The notes: a model not told the origin generated them from the sequence alone. A stretch of 64,000 bases of DNA from Betaproteobacteria bacterium (GCA_025350245.1 JANXYG010000129.1:1-64000); one strand, 5' to 3'; shown: positions 1-9,837, counted from the stretch's first letter. Program-made: numbers and translations.

Positions 1-127
1 GAGCGGGCACCCCACGATAGACCGCTCGGGCGAAGTCCAAGGCAACTGCGATTACAGCCTCGGCACTTCGCACGACAGGGTAACTAACCGCGACGCGGGA
101 CTGGGAGCGAAGAACCGCGTCCAGCAT
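1..127 (-). CDS. Possible 5' part of a divergent CDS running off the window edge
   Basis: Minus-strand reading from ATG at 127 is open to position 1 (MLDAVLRSQSRVAVSYPVVRSAEAVIAVALDFARAVYRGVPA...). Too short to identify. Confidence 0.25.
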   Translation of the reverse strand, partial: MLDAVLRSQSRVAVSYPVVRSAEAVIAVALDFARAVYRGVPA

Positions 128-199
128 GCGCAAAGGTCAGCTCCCGGGGGGAGAGGGAAGACTACTGCGCCCTTCCCGGGGGGGAGGAAGACTACTACA

Positions 200-222
200 C
201 CCTTCTCCCTCCGGGAGAAGGG
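200..222. repeat. Perfect 10-bp inverted repeat / hairpin (CCCTTCTCCC-TCC-GGGAGAAGGG)
   Basis: Direct reading of both arms, 200-209 and 213-222, with a 3-nt loop. Resembles common intergenic hairpin repeats. Confidence 0.75.
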
Positions 223-228
223 TCGGGG

Positions 229-1140
229 ATGAGGGAAGCCTCGCTTGCAACCGGGCGCTATTATGCGGACAGAAAATCATCCCCTCGAACCCCAGTGAGC
301 CAGTACCTCCGCCCCGCCGACCTGCCGACCGCGCTGGATGCATTGCGATCGCATTCCTATGTCGTGCTCGCCGGCGGCACCGACCACTATCCGGCGCGGG
401 TCGGGAAGCCGCTGACCGACGACGTGCTCGATCTGAGCGCACTCGTCGAACTGCGCGGCATCACCGAGCATCCGGATCACTGGCGCATCGGCGCGATGAC
501 CACCTGGACCGATGTGCTCGAGGCGACCCACCTGCCGCCGCTGTTCAACGGGCTGCGCCTGGCCGCGCGCGAGATCGGTGGGGTTCAGATCCAGAACGCC
601 GGCACGCTGTGCGGCAATCTGTGCAATGCCTCGCCCGCCGCCGATGGCGTGCCGCCGCTGCTTGCCCTCGGCGCACGAGTGAAACTTCGTTCTGCCACCG
701 CAACCCTGACGCTCGCGCTGGAGGACTTCATTCTCGGACCGCGCCGCACCGCCTTGCAGGCCGGTCAGATCATGACGGCGATCCTGGTGCCGAAACCGGC
801 CCGCGCCGCAGCGGGACATTTCCTGAAGCTCGGCGCCCGCCGCTATCTCGTGGTCTCGATCGCCATGGCCTCGGCGGTGATCGAGACGAGCAACACCGGT
901 ATCGTCACGGCGGCGCGGGTGGCGGTGGGGTCGTGTTCGCCAGTGGCGCGGCGCCTGCCGGCACTCGAAGCGTCGCTGCTGTCGTGCCCGGCCAACGCGC
1001 AACTTGGCGCCGTGGTCGCGGCATCGCACCTCACCCCTCTGGCACCGATCGACGACGTGCGCGCCTCGCGCGAGTATCGTCGCGACGCCACGCTCACCCT
1101 GCTGCGCCGCCTGCTGAACGAACTGGGGGCCCGCGCGTGA
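229..1140 (+). CDS. FAD-binding subunit of a xanthine dehydrogenase-family molybdenum hydroxylase (start may be downstream of 229)
   Basis: ORF of 303 aa with LAGGTDHYP, GGVQIQNAGTLCGNLCNASPAAD (FAD-binding molybdopterin dehydrogenase signature). Immediately upstream of the Mo subunit. Confidence 0.85.
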   Translation: MREASLATGRYYADRKSSPRTPVSQYLRPADLPTALDALRSHSYVVLAGGTDHYPARVGKPLTDDVLDLSALVELRGITEHPDHWRIGAMTTWTDVLEATHLPPLFNGLRLAAREIGGVQIQNAGTLCGNLCNASPAADGVPPLLALGARVKLRSATATLTLALEDFILGPRRTALQAGQIMTAILVPKPARAAAGHFLKLGARRYLVVSIAMASAVIETSNTGIVTAARVAVGSCSPVARRLPALEASLLSCPANAQLGAVVAASHLTPLAPIDDVRASREYRRDATLTLLRRLLNELGARA

Positions 1141-3947
1141 ACGACATCAGCCTGCCGGACACGGTCACCGCCTTCACGGTCAATGGCCGCGACGTGACCG
1201 CGACCGCGGCGCCCGCCTCCAGGCTGGCCGATGTGCTGCGCGATGAACTGCGCCTCACCGGCACCAAGATCGGTTGCAATGCCGGCGACTGCGGCAGTTG
1301 CACGGTGCTGCTCGACGGTCGCCAGGTCTGTGCCTGCCTGACGCCGCTCGCGCGAGTTGCCGGACGCCACGTCACCACGGTCGAGGGTCTGGCGCAAGGC
1401 GGCATCCTGTCGCGCGTACAGGTCGCCTTCCATCGCCATCTGGGCGCGCAGTGCGGCATCTGCACGCCCGGCATGCTGGTCGCCGCCACCGACTTGCTGG
1501 CCCGTCATCCGCAGCCGACCGAAGCGCAGGTGCTGGACGGACTCGGCGGCGTGCTGTGCCGCTGCACCGGCTATCGCAAGATCATCGATGCCGTGCTCGC
1601 CGCGGCGCAGGCGGTCGAGATGCCCGAGCAGCCGCCGTGCGGCGGCGCGCTGGGCAGCAACGCCCCGAAGGTCGACGGTGTCGCCAAGATCACCGGGATC
1701 GATCGCTTCGGCGCCGACGTCATTCCCGTCGATGCGCTCTGGCTGCGAGTAGTGCGCTCACCGCACGCGCGAGCGCGCTTCACGCTCGGCGACATGGATG
1801 CGGTACTCGCGGCACATCTCGGTCTCGCGAGGATTCTGGCCGCCCGCGACGTGCCGTTCAACGGCTACGGCATCTACCCCACCATCAAGGATCAACCGGT
1901 ACTGGCCGATGGCCAGGTGCGCTATCGCGGCGAGGCGGTGATCGCGCTGGTGGGAACGCGAGCGGTGGTGGAGGCGATCGCCGATGCCTCATTGCCGATC
2001 ACGTGGGCGATCGATCCACCCATAATCGGCATCGATGCTGCGCGCGCGGCCCATGCGGCGCTGGTGCAGGCCGACAAGCCCGGCAACTTCCTGGTCGAAG
2101 GCCGGGTCCGTTGCGGTGACGCCGCGGCGGCGATGGCCACCTGCGCCGCGATCGCCGAAGGCACGTTCGAAACCAGCTTCGTCGAGCACGCCTACATCGA
2201 GCCCGAAGCCGGGTTCGCCCGCCGCGTCGGCGACCGGATCGAAGTCTTCGTCACCACCCAGACGCCCTGCATGGACCGCGACGAAGTGGCGAGCGTGCTG
2301 CGACTCGCCCCCGCGCAGGTGCGCATCGTGCCGACCGCGTGTGGCGGCGGCTTCGGCGGCAAGCTCGACCTGTCGGTGCAGCCGCTGGTCGCGCTCGCCG
2401 CGTGGCTGCTCTGCCGGCCTGTGGCATGCGTGTACACCCGCCCCGAAAGCCTGATGGCCAGCACCAAGCGCCATCCTGCGCGGGTACACGCGCGCTTCGG
2501 CGCCGATGCCGAGGGCCATCTTCAGGCCGTGGAAGTGGATGCCGTGTTCAACACCGGCGCCTACGCGAGCTGGGGGCCGACGGTGGCCAACCGCGTGCCG
2601 GTTCATGCCATGGGCCCGTATCGGGTGCCACACGTGAACACGCATGGACACGCGTATCTCACCAACGAACCGGTCGCGGGTGCCTTTCGCGGCTTCGGCG
2701 TGCCGCAAGCGGCGATCGCGCACGAGACCTTGCTCGACGACATCGCGCAGCAACTCGGTCTGGACCGACTCGAGATCCGGCGGCGCAATGCGTTGCGCGT
2801 CGGCCACACGACCGCGACCGGACAGTTGCTGGAGGCGAGCTGCGGGCTGGTGCAGTGCCTGGATGCCTTGCAACCGCACTGGACCCGGGCACTGGCTGAC
2901 GCGGGTGCGCACAACGCGTTGCAACAGCGAACGCGACGCGGCGCCGGTATCGGCTGCATGTGGTATGGCATCGGCAACACCGCGCTGTCGAATCCATCGA
3001 CGATGCGGGTCGGCATCGCCCGCGACGGCGCCGTCACGCTCTACAACGGCTGCGCGGACATCGGCCAGGGCACCAACACCACCATGCTGCAGGTCTGCGC
3101 CGACGCCGTGGGGCTGCCGCTGGCGCAGTTCGGCTACGTGATGGGCGATACCGATCGCACGCCCGATGCCGGCAAGTCGTCGGCTTCACGGCAGGCGTTC
3201 GTCTCCGGCAAGGCGGCCGAACTTGCCGGGCGCGACCTGCGGCGCCGCATCCTCGCACTCGCTGGCGTCAGCGAACCCGCGACGCTGTCCCTGGTCCACG
3301 ATCAGCTTCTGATCGACGACGATCGCGATCAGCACGTGATCGATCTGCCCACGCTCACCGCCAACGAACGCGGCGACGTGCTGATCGGCACCGGTCGCTT
3401 CGATCCGCCAACGACGCCGCTGGATGCCGATGGCCAGGGCATTCCCTATGCGACTTACGGCTTCGCGGCGCAGATTGCCGTGGTCGATGTCGACCTCGAT
3501 CTGGGCACAACGACGGTGGTGCGCATGATCGCGGCGCACGATGTCGGGCGCGCGCTGAATCCGCAGCAGGTGGAGGGCCAGATCCACGGCGGCATCGCGC
3601 AGGGCCTGGGCATGACGCTGATGGAGGAATACATCGCCGGCCGTACCGAGAACCTGCATGACTATCTCATTCCCACCATCGGCGATATCCCGCCGATTGA
3701 AACCATCCTGATCGAGGATCGCGAACCGCTCGGGCCGGGCGGCGCCAAGGGGATCGGCGAGCCGGCGCTGATCGCGACGCCACCGGCAATTCTCGGCGCC
3801 ATCCGGCATGCAACCGGGGTGCGTGTCACCCGCGTACCGGTGTTGCCGCATCGGCTGCGCGCCGCGTTGCTCGCTTCGACCATGACGGCGCGGCCGAGCA
3901 TCGTCGTGCACTCGCCGATCCACAGCGGGGATCCGTATCGTGCGTGA
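1137..3947 (+). CDS. Molybdenum hydroxylase with N-terminal 2Fe-2S domain fused to the molybdopterin-binding (aldehyde oxidase/xanthine dehydrogenase) subunit
   Basis: Within ORF 126..3947, a GTG start at 1137 overlaps the previous stop. 2Fe-2S motifs GCNAGDCGSCTVLLDG and CGICTPGM...CRCTGYRKI; Mo-subunit motifs ACGGGFGGK, GAFRGFGVPQ, GPGGAKGIGEPA. Confidence 0.88.
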   Translation: MNDISLPDTVTAFTVNGRDVTATAAPASRLADVLRDELRLTGTKIGCNAGDCGSCTVLLDGRQVCACLTPLARVAGRHVTTVEGLAQGGILSRVQVAFHRHLGAQCGICTPGMLVAATDLLARHPQPTEAQVLDGLGGVLCRCTGYRKIIDAVLAAAQAVEMPEQPPCGGALGSNAPKVDGVAKITGIDRFGADVIPVDALWLRVVRSPHARARFTLGDMDAVLAAHLGLARILAARDVPFNGYGIYPTIKDQPVLADGQVRYRGEAVIALVGTRAVVEAIADASLPITWAIDPPIIGIDAARAAHAALVQADKPGNFLVEGRVRCGDAAAAMATCAAIAEGTFETSFVEHAYIEPEAGFARRVGDRIEVFVTTQTPCMDRDEVASVLRLAPAQVRIVPTACGGGFGGKLDLSVQPLVALAAWLLCRPVACVYTRPESLMASTKRHPARVHARFGADAEGHLQAVEVDAVFNTGAYASWGPTVANRVPVHAMGPYRVPHVNTHGHAYLTNEPVAGAFRGFGVPQAAIAHETLLDDIAQQLGLDRLEIRRRNALRVGHTTATGQLLEASCGLVQCLDALQPHWTRALADAGAHNALQQRTRRGAGIGCMWYGIGNTALSNPSTMRVGIARDGAVTLYNGCADIGQGTNTTMLQVCADAVGLPLAQFGYVMGDTDRTPDAGKSSASRQAFVSGKAAELAGRDLRRRILALAGVSEPATLSLVHDQLLIDDDRDQHVIDLPTLTANERGDVLIGTGRFDPPTTPLDADGQGIPYATYGFAAQIAVVDVDLDLGTTTVVRMIAAHDVGRALNPQQVEGQIHGGIAQGLGMTLMEEYIAGRTENLHDYLIPTIGDIPPIETILIEDREPLGPGGAKGIGEPALIATPPAILGAIRHATGVRVTRVPVLPHRLRAALLASTMTARPSIVVHSPIHSGDPYRA

Positions 3948-5436
3948 CGATCTCGCCGAACCCGGCGACTCCTTCGACCAGCCGGTGCCGGCAGGCAACG
4001 TCCGCTGCGACGCCTGCCCGGTTTTGTGCGTCATCCGCCCCGGCAAGACCGGTGCGTGCGATCGCTATGCAAATGCCGATGGTGCGCTGGTGCGCGTCGA
4101 TCCACTGGTGATCGCGCAACGCGTGGAAGCGCAAGGCGGCAAGGTGGTGCGCTTTCTCGATCGCGCGGCCGACTGGACCGGCGAAGTGCTCGCCGACCCG
4201 CCGGTGTTCGTGACCGGCATCGGCGCCGGCACCACCTATCCCGACTACAAGCCGGCGCCGTTCATCGTATCCAGCCGCCATGCCGGCATCGACATGGTCA
4301 CCGTGGTGACCGAGGGCATCTTCAGCTACTGCGGCGTGAAGGTGAAGATCGACACCGATCGCTATCTCGGCCCCGAGCAGGCGGCCGTGCGCATCGACGG
4401 CGAGCAGATCGGGCACGTCACCACCGCCGAGTACGGCTCGCAGATGCTGGCGCTGGGCGGCGTGCGCCACCTCACCGGCGGCGCCAAACGCGAGGGCCGG
4501 GTCACCTGTGCGGCGCTGGAACAGCTTTGCAACAAGCAAGCCGTCGAGGTTGCCATCGACGGCGGCTCGAAGGTCATCATCCAGTCGGCCGCGGCGCCGA
4601 TCGTGGACGGCGAACGCGAAGACCGCATGCGCGTGGGCTGCGGGTCGGCCACCATCGGCATGTTCGCGAAGCAGTGGCTCGGCCACGCCGATGAAGTGAT
4701 CGTGGTGGACGACCACATCACCGGCGTGCTCACCGAGCATCAGGCCGGCCGGTTCCTGTCGATGCGCCCGGCCGGCATCCGCGTGCGTGGCCGCAAGTCC
4801 ACGCCCGGACGCTACTTCAAGGTGGCGCAACCCGGCTCGGGCTGGGGTGGCACCGACATCACCGACCCGCTCGAGATCATCGAGCGCATCGAACCGGAAA
4901 CCGCGTGGCCGGGCATGACCTTGCTGATGGTCTCGACCACCGGCGAGCAGGCCGCGTGGTTCGTGCTCGACGAGCAGTTGCGGCCGGTGCCGGGCGCGAT
5001 GCCGCCGGCGATCACCGACGCGGTCGAACGCATCGCCGAGAACTGCGAACCGGCGCTGTGCACCGTGCTGTTCATGGGCGGTGCCGGCGGCAGCCTGCGC
5101 GCCGGTGTCACCGATAACCCGGTGCAGCTCACGCGCTCGGTCAAGGCCGCGCTCACGCGTGTAACCTGCGGCGGCGCGCCCACCTATGTGTGGCCGGGCG
5201 GCGGCATCACGCTGATGGTCGATGTTGCGCGCATGCCCGATCACTCGTTCGGGTCGGTGCCGACCCCGGCGCTGGTGGCCCCGATCGAGTTCAGCCTCAC
5301 GCGCGAGCACTACCGGCAACTCGGCGGCCATCTCGGCAGCATCGTCGCGCTGGAGGAGGTGCTGCGGAGATCGGATCGCAAGGCTTTCGACTGGCCGCTG
5401 GAAAATCCCTGGCCGCTGGATCCGTGCCAGGGCTGA
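3940..5436 (+). CDS. 6-hydroxynicotinate reductase homologue (Fe-S, putative covalent flavoprotein)
   Basis: 498 aa; N-terminal Cys motif CDACPVLCVIRPGKTGACDRY, further motifs SYCGVKVK and VGCGSATIGM. Family assigned by recognition and by gene context next to a Mo hydroxylase. Confidence 0.75.
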   Translation: MRDDLAEPGDSFDQPVPAGNVRCDACPVLCVIRPGKTGACDRYANADGALVRVDPLVIAQRVEAQGGKVVRFLDRAADWTGEVLADPPVFVTGIGAGTTYPDYKPAPFIVSSRHAGIDMVTVVTEGIFSYCGVKVKIDTDRYLGPEQAAVRIDGEQIGHVTTAEYGSQMLALGGVRHLTGGAKREGRVTCAALEQLCNKQAVEVAIDGGSKVIIQSAAAPIVDGEREDRMRVGCGSATIGMFAKQWLGHADEVIVVDDHITGVLTEHQAGRFLSMRPAGIRVRGRKSTPGRYFKVAQPGSGWGGTDITDPLEIIERIEPETAWPGMTLLMVSTTGEQAAWFVLDEQLRPVPGAMPPAITDAVERIAENCEPALCTVLFMGGAGGSLRAGVTDNPVQLTRSVKAALTRVTCGGAPTYVWPGGGITLMVDVARMPDHSFGSVPTPALVAPIEFSLTREHYRQLGGHLGSIVALEEVLRRSDRKAFDWPLENPWPLDPCQG

Positions 5437-5450
5437 ACCGGAGACCGGCA

Positions 5451-6386
5451 ATGCACGCCACGAACACGTCGTCCGATGCGATGGCCGCGGACCACTCGCC
5501 CAAGGCATGGCGCGGTGCTTCCGCACGCCGCCTTGAAGACGGAACCCTGCATCTGCAGCACGGCCCGATCGACCTCCTCGTCCAGGCGTGGTCCGACGCG
5601 GGGAACGAAGTCGAACGCGCCTATGCGCAAGCGCAGGCACGATTCCACACAGTGCTGGCGCCCCTGGTAGAGGAACTGCCGACATTGCGGCAACCGCTGG
5701 GGCGCATCGAGCCCCGGCTGGACGGTCCGATCGCGCGACGCATGGTCGCCGCGTGCTGGCCGCACCGCTCCGTATTCATCACACCGATGGCGGCCGTGGC
5801 AGGTGCCGTCGCCGACGGGATCCTCGCGGCGCTGGTCGATGGCCGGACCCTGCGTCGCGCCAGCGTCAACAATGGCGGCGACATCGCCTTGCATCTGAGC
5901 CCGGGCGAAACGTTCGCGATCGGGATTGCCGGCGTCGACGATGGCGCCTTGCACGGCTCGATCGTGGTGCGTCATGCCGACCTGGTACGCGGCGTCGCCA
6001 CATCGGGCTGGCGCGGCCGCTCGCAATCGCTAGGCATCGCCGACGCGGTGACCGTGCTCGCGGCCAACGGCGCCGCCGCGGACGCCGCGGCCACCCTGAT
6101 CGCCAACGCCGTGAACGTCGACCACGCCGCCATCGTCCGCCGCCCGGCGCGCGAGCTGCGCGACGACGCCGATCTCGGCGATCTGCTGGTGACGGTGGCG
6201 GTGGGGCCGCTCCCCGCCGCCACCATCGATGCGGCGCTGGATCAGGGCTGGCGCGTGGCCGAAGTCATGCGCTGCCGCGGGCTGATCCAGGCCGCGTGCC
6301 TGCGCCTGCGGCATCATGTGCGGGTCGCTGGTCCGGTGACCGACGCCGATCAGTGCGAGCTGTCCTTCCCTTTCCGCAAGAGGTAG
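5451..6386 (+). CDS. UPF0280 family protein (ApbE-like fold)
   Basis: ATG at 5451 in ORF 5190..6386; MAAVAGAVADGILAAL, ASVNNGGDIALHL, VATSGWRGRSQSLGIADAVTVLA, typical of UPF0280/ApbE-like proteins. Confidence 0.8.
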   Translation: MHATNTSSDAMAADHSPKAWRGASARRLEDGTLHLQHGPIDLLVQAWSDAGNEVERAYAQAQARFHTVLAPLVEELPTLRQPLGRIEPRLDGPIARRMVAACWPHRSVFITPMAAVAGAVADGILAALVDGRTLRRASVNNGGDIALHLSPGETFAIGIAGVDDGALHGSIVVRHADLVRGVATSGWRGRSQSLGIADAVTVLAANGAAADAAATLIANAVNVDHAAIVRRPARELRDDADLGDLLVTVAVGPLPAATIDAALDQGWRVAEVMRCRGLIQAACLRLRHHVRVAGPVTDADQCELSFPFRKR

Positions 6387-6391
6387 CCAGA

Positions 6392-7030
6392 ATGAGCAAT
6401 ACCGTCGCCACGGGAGGCACCGCCTCGGCACCCCGGGCCGGCGCACTGCCGGCCGTCGAGGTGCGTAAGCTCTGTACACTGATCGAAGAAAGTTTCCACG
6501 ACGGCGGCATGCCGGTGGCGGTGCCGCATCGCAAGGCTGCGGTCGTCGCCGTGATCCGCAATCCTTACGCCGGTCGCTACGTGGAAGTCATCGAGCCGTT
6601 CATGGAAGCGCTGAAGCCGCTCGGCTTGCAGATGGCGCGACGGCTGGTCGACGCCCTGGGCGGCGATCCGAAGCGCGTGGAGGCTTACGGCAAGGGCACG
6701 GTCGTGGGCATCGCCGGCGAACTCGAACACGGCGCCTTCTGGCACGTGCCCGGCGGCTACGCCATGCGCGAGGTGCTCGGCGGCGCCAAGGCGATCGTGC
6801 CGTCCACCGCGAAGATCGGCGTGGCCGGTACGGCGATCGACATCCCGGTCCACCATATCGACGCCGCCTATGTGCGCAGCCACTTCGACGCGATGGAAGT
6901 CCGGGTACAGGACTCACCCCGGCCCGACGAACTGATGCTGGTACTGGTGATGACCGACGGCCCGCGGGTGCATGCGCGCATGGGCGGGCTGAAGGCCTCG
7001 GAGATCAGCGTGGGAGATGGGCAGCGCTGA
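6392..7030 (+). CDS. DUF1185 / 'amino acid synthesis' family protein
   Basis: ATG at 6392; VRKLCTLIEESFHDGG...AVVAVIRNPYAGRYVEVIEPFMEALKPLG...KGTVVGIAGELEHGAFWHVPGGYAMREVLGGAKAIVPS. Confidence 0.8.
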   Translation: MSNTVATGGTASAPRAGALPAVEVRKLCTLIEESFHDGGMPVAVPHRKAAVVAVIRNPYAGRYVEVIEPFMEALKPLGLQMARRLVDALGGDPKRVEAYGKGTVVGIAGELEHGAFWHVPGGYAMREVLGGAKAIVPSTAKIGVAGTAIDIPVHHIDAAYVRSHFDAMEVRVQDSPRPDELMLVLVMTDGPRVHARMGGLKASEISVGDGQR

Positions 7031-7134
7031 AAGCGCCAGAAATGAAAACGGCTCAGGCGCGGGCGTAAGACCAGGAGCCGAGGCAAGTAGAGCAGTTCCG
7101 CGAAACTCACTCGGTTCGCCCTGAAATCAACCTG

Positions 7135-7159
7135 AATTGGTTTAGTACGCAAACCATTT
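7135..7159. promoter_or_regulatory. Inverted repeat upstream of hyuA; candidate operator
   Basis: AATTGGTTT-AGTACGC-AAACCATTT: 9-bp arms with 1 mismatch and a 7-nt spacer, 53 bp upstream of the ATG at 7212. Confidence 0.35.
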
Positions 7160-7211
7160 CTCACTTGTCATCGATTGCCCTCACCAAGGGTGCCCTTGAT
7201 AGACTCCCGCC

Positions 7212-9239
7212 ATGAACATTGCCGGCGTCGATGTGGGGGGCACATTCACCGACCTGATCCTCCACGACACCGCCACCGACGAAGTGCGCATCGCCAAGGT
7301 GCCCACGACGCCGGACAACCAGGCTTTCGGGGTGCTTGCAGCCCTCGCCGCCGCGGGTGTCCCGCTCGATCAGATCGAGGCCGTCATCCACGGCACCACC
7401 ACCACGACCAACGCGCTACTCGAGCGCAAGCTGGCGCTGGTGGGCCTGATCACCACGCAGGGCTTCCGGGATGTGCTCGAACTCGGGCGCCGCACCCGGC
7501 CCACGCCGTATGGCTTGACCGGCAGCTTCGTGCCGCTGATTCCGCGCGAGCGGCGCATGGAGGTGCCGGAGCGGATCAGTGCCGAAGGTGAGGTACTGAC
7601 CCCGCTGGACGACGCTGCGGTTCGCTCCGCCGTCGCCCGCCTGCTCGACCTCGGCTGCGAGTCGCTGGTGATCCACTTCCTGCACAGCTATCGCGAGCCG
7701 GCGCATGAACGCCGCGCCGCGGCGATCGCCCGCGAACTCTGGCCCAATCGCTACGTCACTGCCGGGCATGAAGTGTTGTCGGAGTATCGCGAATACGAGC
7801 GCGGCGTTGCCGCCGCCGTGAACGCCTCGGTGCAACCGGTGCTGCATCGGTACCTTGAGCACTTGCTGGTCGGACTCGCCGCCAATGGCTTCCGACGCGA
7901 GCTGCTGGTGATGCAGGGCAACGGCGGCACCATCGCGGCGCCGCTGGCGCATGAGACCGCGGTGAACTCGGTGATGTCGGGGCCCGCCGCCGGCGTGATC
8001 GCCGCGGCCGTTACCGCGAGGGCAGCCGGCATCGAACGCCTGATCACCTACGACATGGGCGGCACCTCCAGCGACGTGGCGCTGATCGACGGCGGTGAGC
8101 CGCGTCTGTCGTCCGAACTCGAGCTCGAGTATGCGATGCCGATCCATGTGCCCATGGTGGATGTGCACACCATCGGCGCCGGCGGCGGGTCGATCGCGCG
8201 CGTCGACGACGGCGGCATGCTGCTGGTCGGCCCACGCAGCGCTGGCGCCAGGCCCGGCCCGATCTGCTACGGCCGCGGCGGCACCGAACCCACCATCACT
8301 GACGCCAACCTCGTGCTCGGGCGCCTGGACCCGGCACGACTGCTGGCCATCGATACGCCGGTCGCCGTCGATCAGGTGCGCAGCGCCATCGGCACGGGTA
8401 TCGGTGCGCCTTTGGGACTCGATCCCGAGGCGGCCGCAGCGGCGATCATCCGCATCGCCAACGATCGCATGGCGGGCGCGATCCGCATGGTGAGCCTCGC
8501 ACGCGGCCACGACCCGCGCGACTTCGCGCTGTTCGCCTTCGGCGGCGCCGGGCCGTTGCACGCCTGCGCGCTGGCACGCGAACTGGGCATCCCTACCGTG
8601 GTGGTGCCCGCGCGCCCCGGACTCACCAACGCACTGGGCTGCGTGGTGGCGGATCTGCGCCACGACTACGTACGCACGGTGAACGTGACGCTTTCAGAGC
8701 TGCCCGGGGCGCTGGTGCGCACGGTCCTGGCGGAGCAGGTGGCGCAGGGTGAAGCAGTGATCGCCCGCGAAGGTGTCACGGTGGAACGCATCGACTGCCG
8801 CTTTGCCGCCGACATGCAGTTCCAGGGACAGAGCCATCTGCTCGACATCCCGATTGGTTCACCCGACATCTCCGCTGCGGAACTTCACTCGGCATTCGAG
8901 GCGGCTTACTGGCACCGCTTCCATGTGCGTCTCACGGAGATCCGTCCGGTCCTGGTGAGCCTGCGCACGGCGGTGATCGGGCGCCGCCGCACCATGCCGC
9001 TGGCGACGCTGGCGGGCAATGCGATGAAAGCAACGCTGGGGGAAGCACGCCGCGCAACACGTCCGGTGTGGTTCGACGGCGACTGGCACGAAACCCCGAT
9101 CTACCAGCGCGAATGGCTGCCGGTCGGCGCCCGCTTCATCGGACCTGCGATCGTGGAGCAGCTCGACACAACCATCGTCATCGAGCCTGGCAATCGCGTG
9201 ACGCGCGATCCGATCGGCAACCTGCTGGTGTCGGTGTGA
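7212..9239 (+). CDS. hyuA: Hydantoinase/oxoprolinase family protein, subunit A
   Basis: 675 aa; GVDVGGTFTDLILHD, HGTTTTTNALLERK, TYDMGGTSSDVALI, FGGAGPLHACALARELGIPTVVVPARPG. Confidence 0.9.
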   Translation: MNIAGVDVGGTFTDLILHDTATDEVRIAKVPTTPDNQAFGVLAALAAAGVPLDQIEAVIHGTTTTTNALLERKLALVGLITTQGFRDVLELGRRTRPTPYGLTGSFVPLIPRERRMEVPERISAEGEVLTPLDDAAVRSAVARLLDLGCESLVIHFLHSYREPAHERRAAAIARELWPNRYVTAGHEVLSEYREYERGVAAAVNASVQPVLHRYLEHLLVGLAANGFRRELLVMQGNGGTIAAPLAHETAVNSVMSGPAAGVIAAAVTARAAGIERLITYDMGGTSSDVALIDGGEPRLSSELELEYAMPIHVPMVDVHTIGAGGGSIARVDDGGMLLVGPRSAGARPGPICYGRGGTEPTITDANLVLGRLDPARLLAIDTPVAVDQVRSAIGTGIGAPLGLDPEAAAAAIIRIANDRMAGAIRMVSLARGHDPRDFALFAFGGAGPLHACALARELGIPTVVVPARPGLTNALGCVVADLRHDYVRTVNVTLSELPGALVRTVLAEQVAQGEAVIAREGVTVERIDCRFAADMQFQGQSHLLDIPIGSPDISAAELHSAFEAAYWHRFHVRLTEIRPVLVSLRTAVIGRRRTMPLATLAGNAMKATLGEARRATRPVWFDGDWHETPIYQREWLPVGARFIGPAIVEQLDTTIVIEPGNRVTRDPIGNLLVSV

Positions 9240-9256
9240 GGCGTTCCCGACATCCC

Positions 9257-9297
9257 TGAAAAGCAAACCGGGCCGCGAAGATCGCGACCCGGTTTGC
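9257..9297 (-). terminator. Rho-independent terminator downstream of psiF-like gene
   Basis: GCAAACCGGG (9263-9272) pairs perfectly with CCCGGTTTGC (9288-9297), with an inner CGCGA/TCGCG stem; followed on the minus strand by TTTT. Confidence 0.7.
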
Positions 9298-9317
9298 GTC
9301 GAACGCGGCTTTCGAAC

Positions 9318-9608
9318 TCAAGCCGCCGCGCACTCGCTGATGAACTTCTTGCGTTCGTCGCCCTTGAGCGACTTTTCCTTGGCGTCCGAGGTGCAGGATT
9401 TCACCTTCTCGCGCTTGGCCAGCCGGTCGGGCTCGGGCTTGGATGACAGGCACTGGCTCATGAAGTCGCGCCGCGCGTCGCCCTTGAGCGTCTGCTCCTT
9501 GGCAGTGGCGTTGCAGCTCTTCATCTTGTCGGTCTGCGGCGTGGCCAGGGCCGGCGCGGCGAGCACGAAGGTGGCGATCAGGGCGATGACGATGTGGTGG
9601 TGATTCAT
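9318..9608 (-). CDS. psiF: PsiF repeat family protein (phosphate-starvation-inducible type), secreted
   Basis: Start MNHHHIVIALIATFVLAAPALA (signal peptide); two PsiF-like repeats, MKSCNATAKEQTLKGDARRDFMSQCL and VKSCTSDAKEKSLKGDERKKFISECA. Confidence 0.82.
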   Translation of the reverse strand: MNHHHIVIALIATFVLAAPALATPQTDKMKSCNATAKEQTLKGDARRDFMSQCLSSKPEPDRLAKREKVKSCTSDAKEKSLKGDERKKFISECAAA

Positions 9609-9837
9609 GATGGTTCTCCTTGGTCGAGTGGGACGATCGGTTGCGGGCCGCTGTTGTCGCGACCCGGAACCGATGCTATCGAGCAGGCATGCAGGTGGCA
9701 TGCGGATGCCGGCACAACGCGTCATACGCCCTCATCAGTCTCGCAATTTGCTACCGATCGCCGAATCACCACTATCAGGGCGCATCGGACGCGTCTTTGG
9801 CGGCACCGCCGGGGTATCGAATGCACGGCCCCTGGCC

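Noticed and set aside
126-1136. N-terminal 337 residues of ORF 126..3947
   Set aside because: This stretch is out of frame over the FAD-subunit gene and is Arg-rich nonsense; the real Mo-subunit starts at about 1137.
3826-5685. 619-aa minus-strand ORF over the HnR homologue
   Set aside because: Antisense shadow (HRR/RGR-rich, no motifs); the plus-strand ORF has clear Fe-S motifs.
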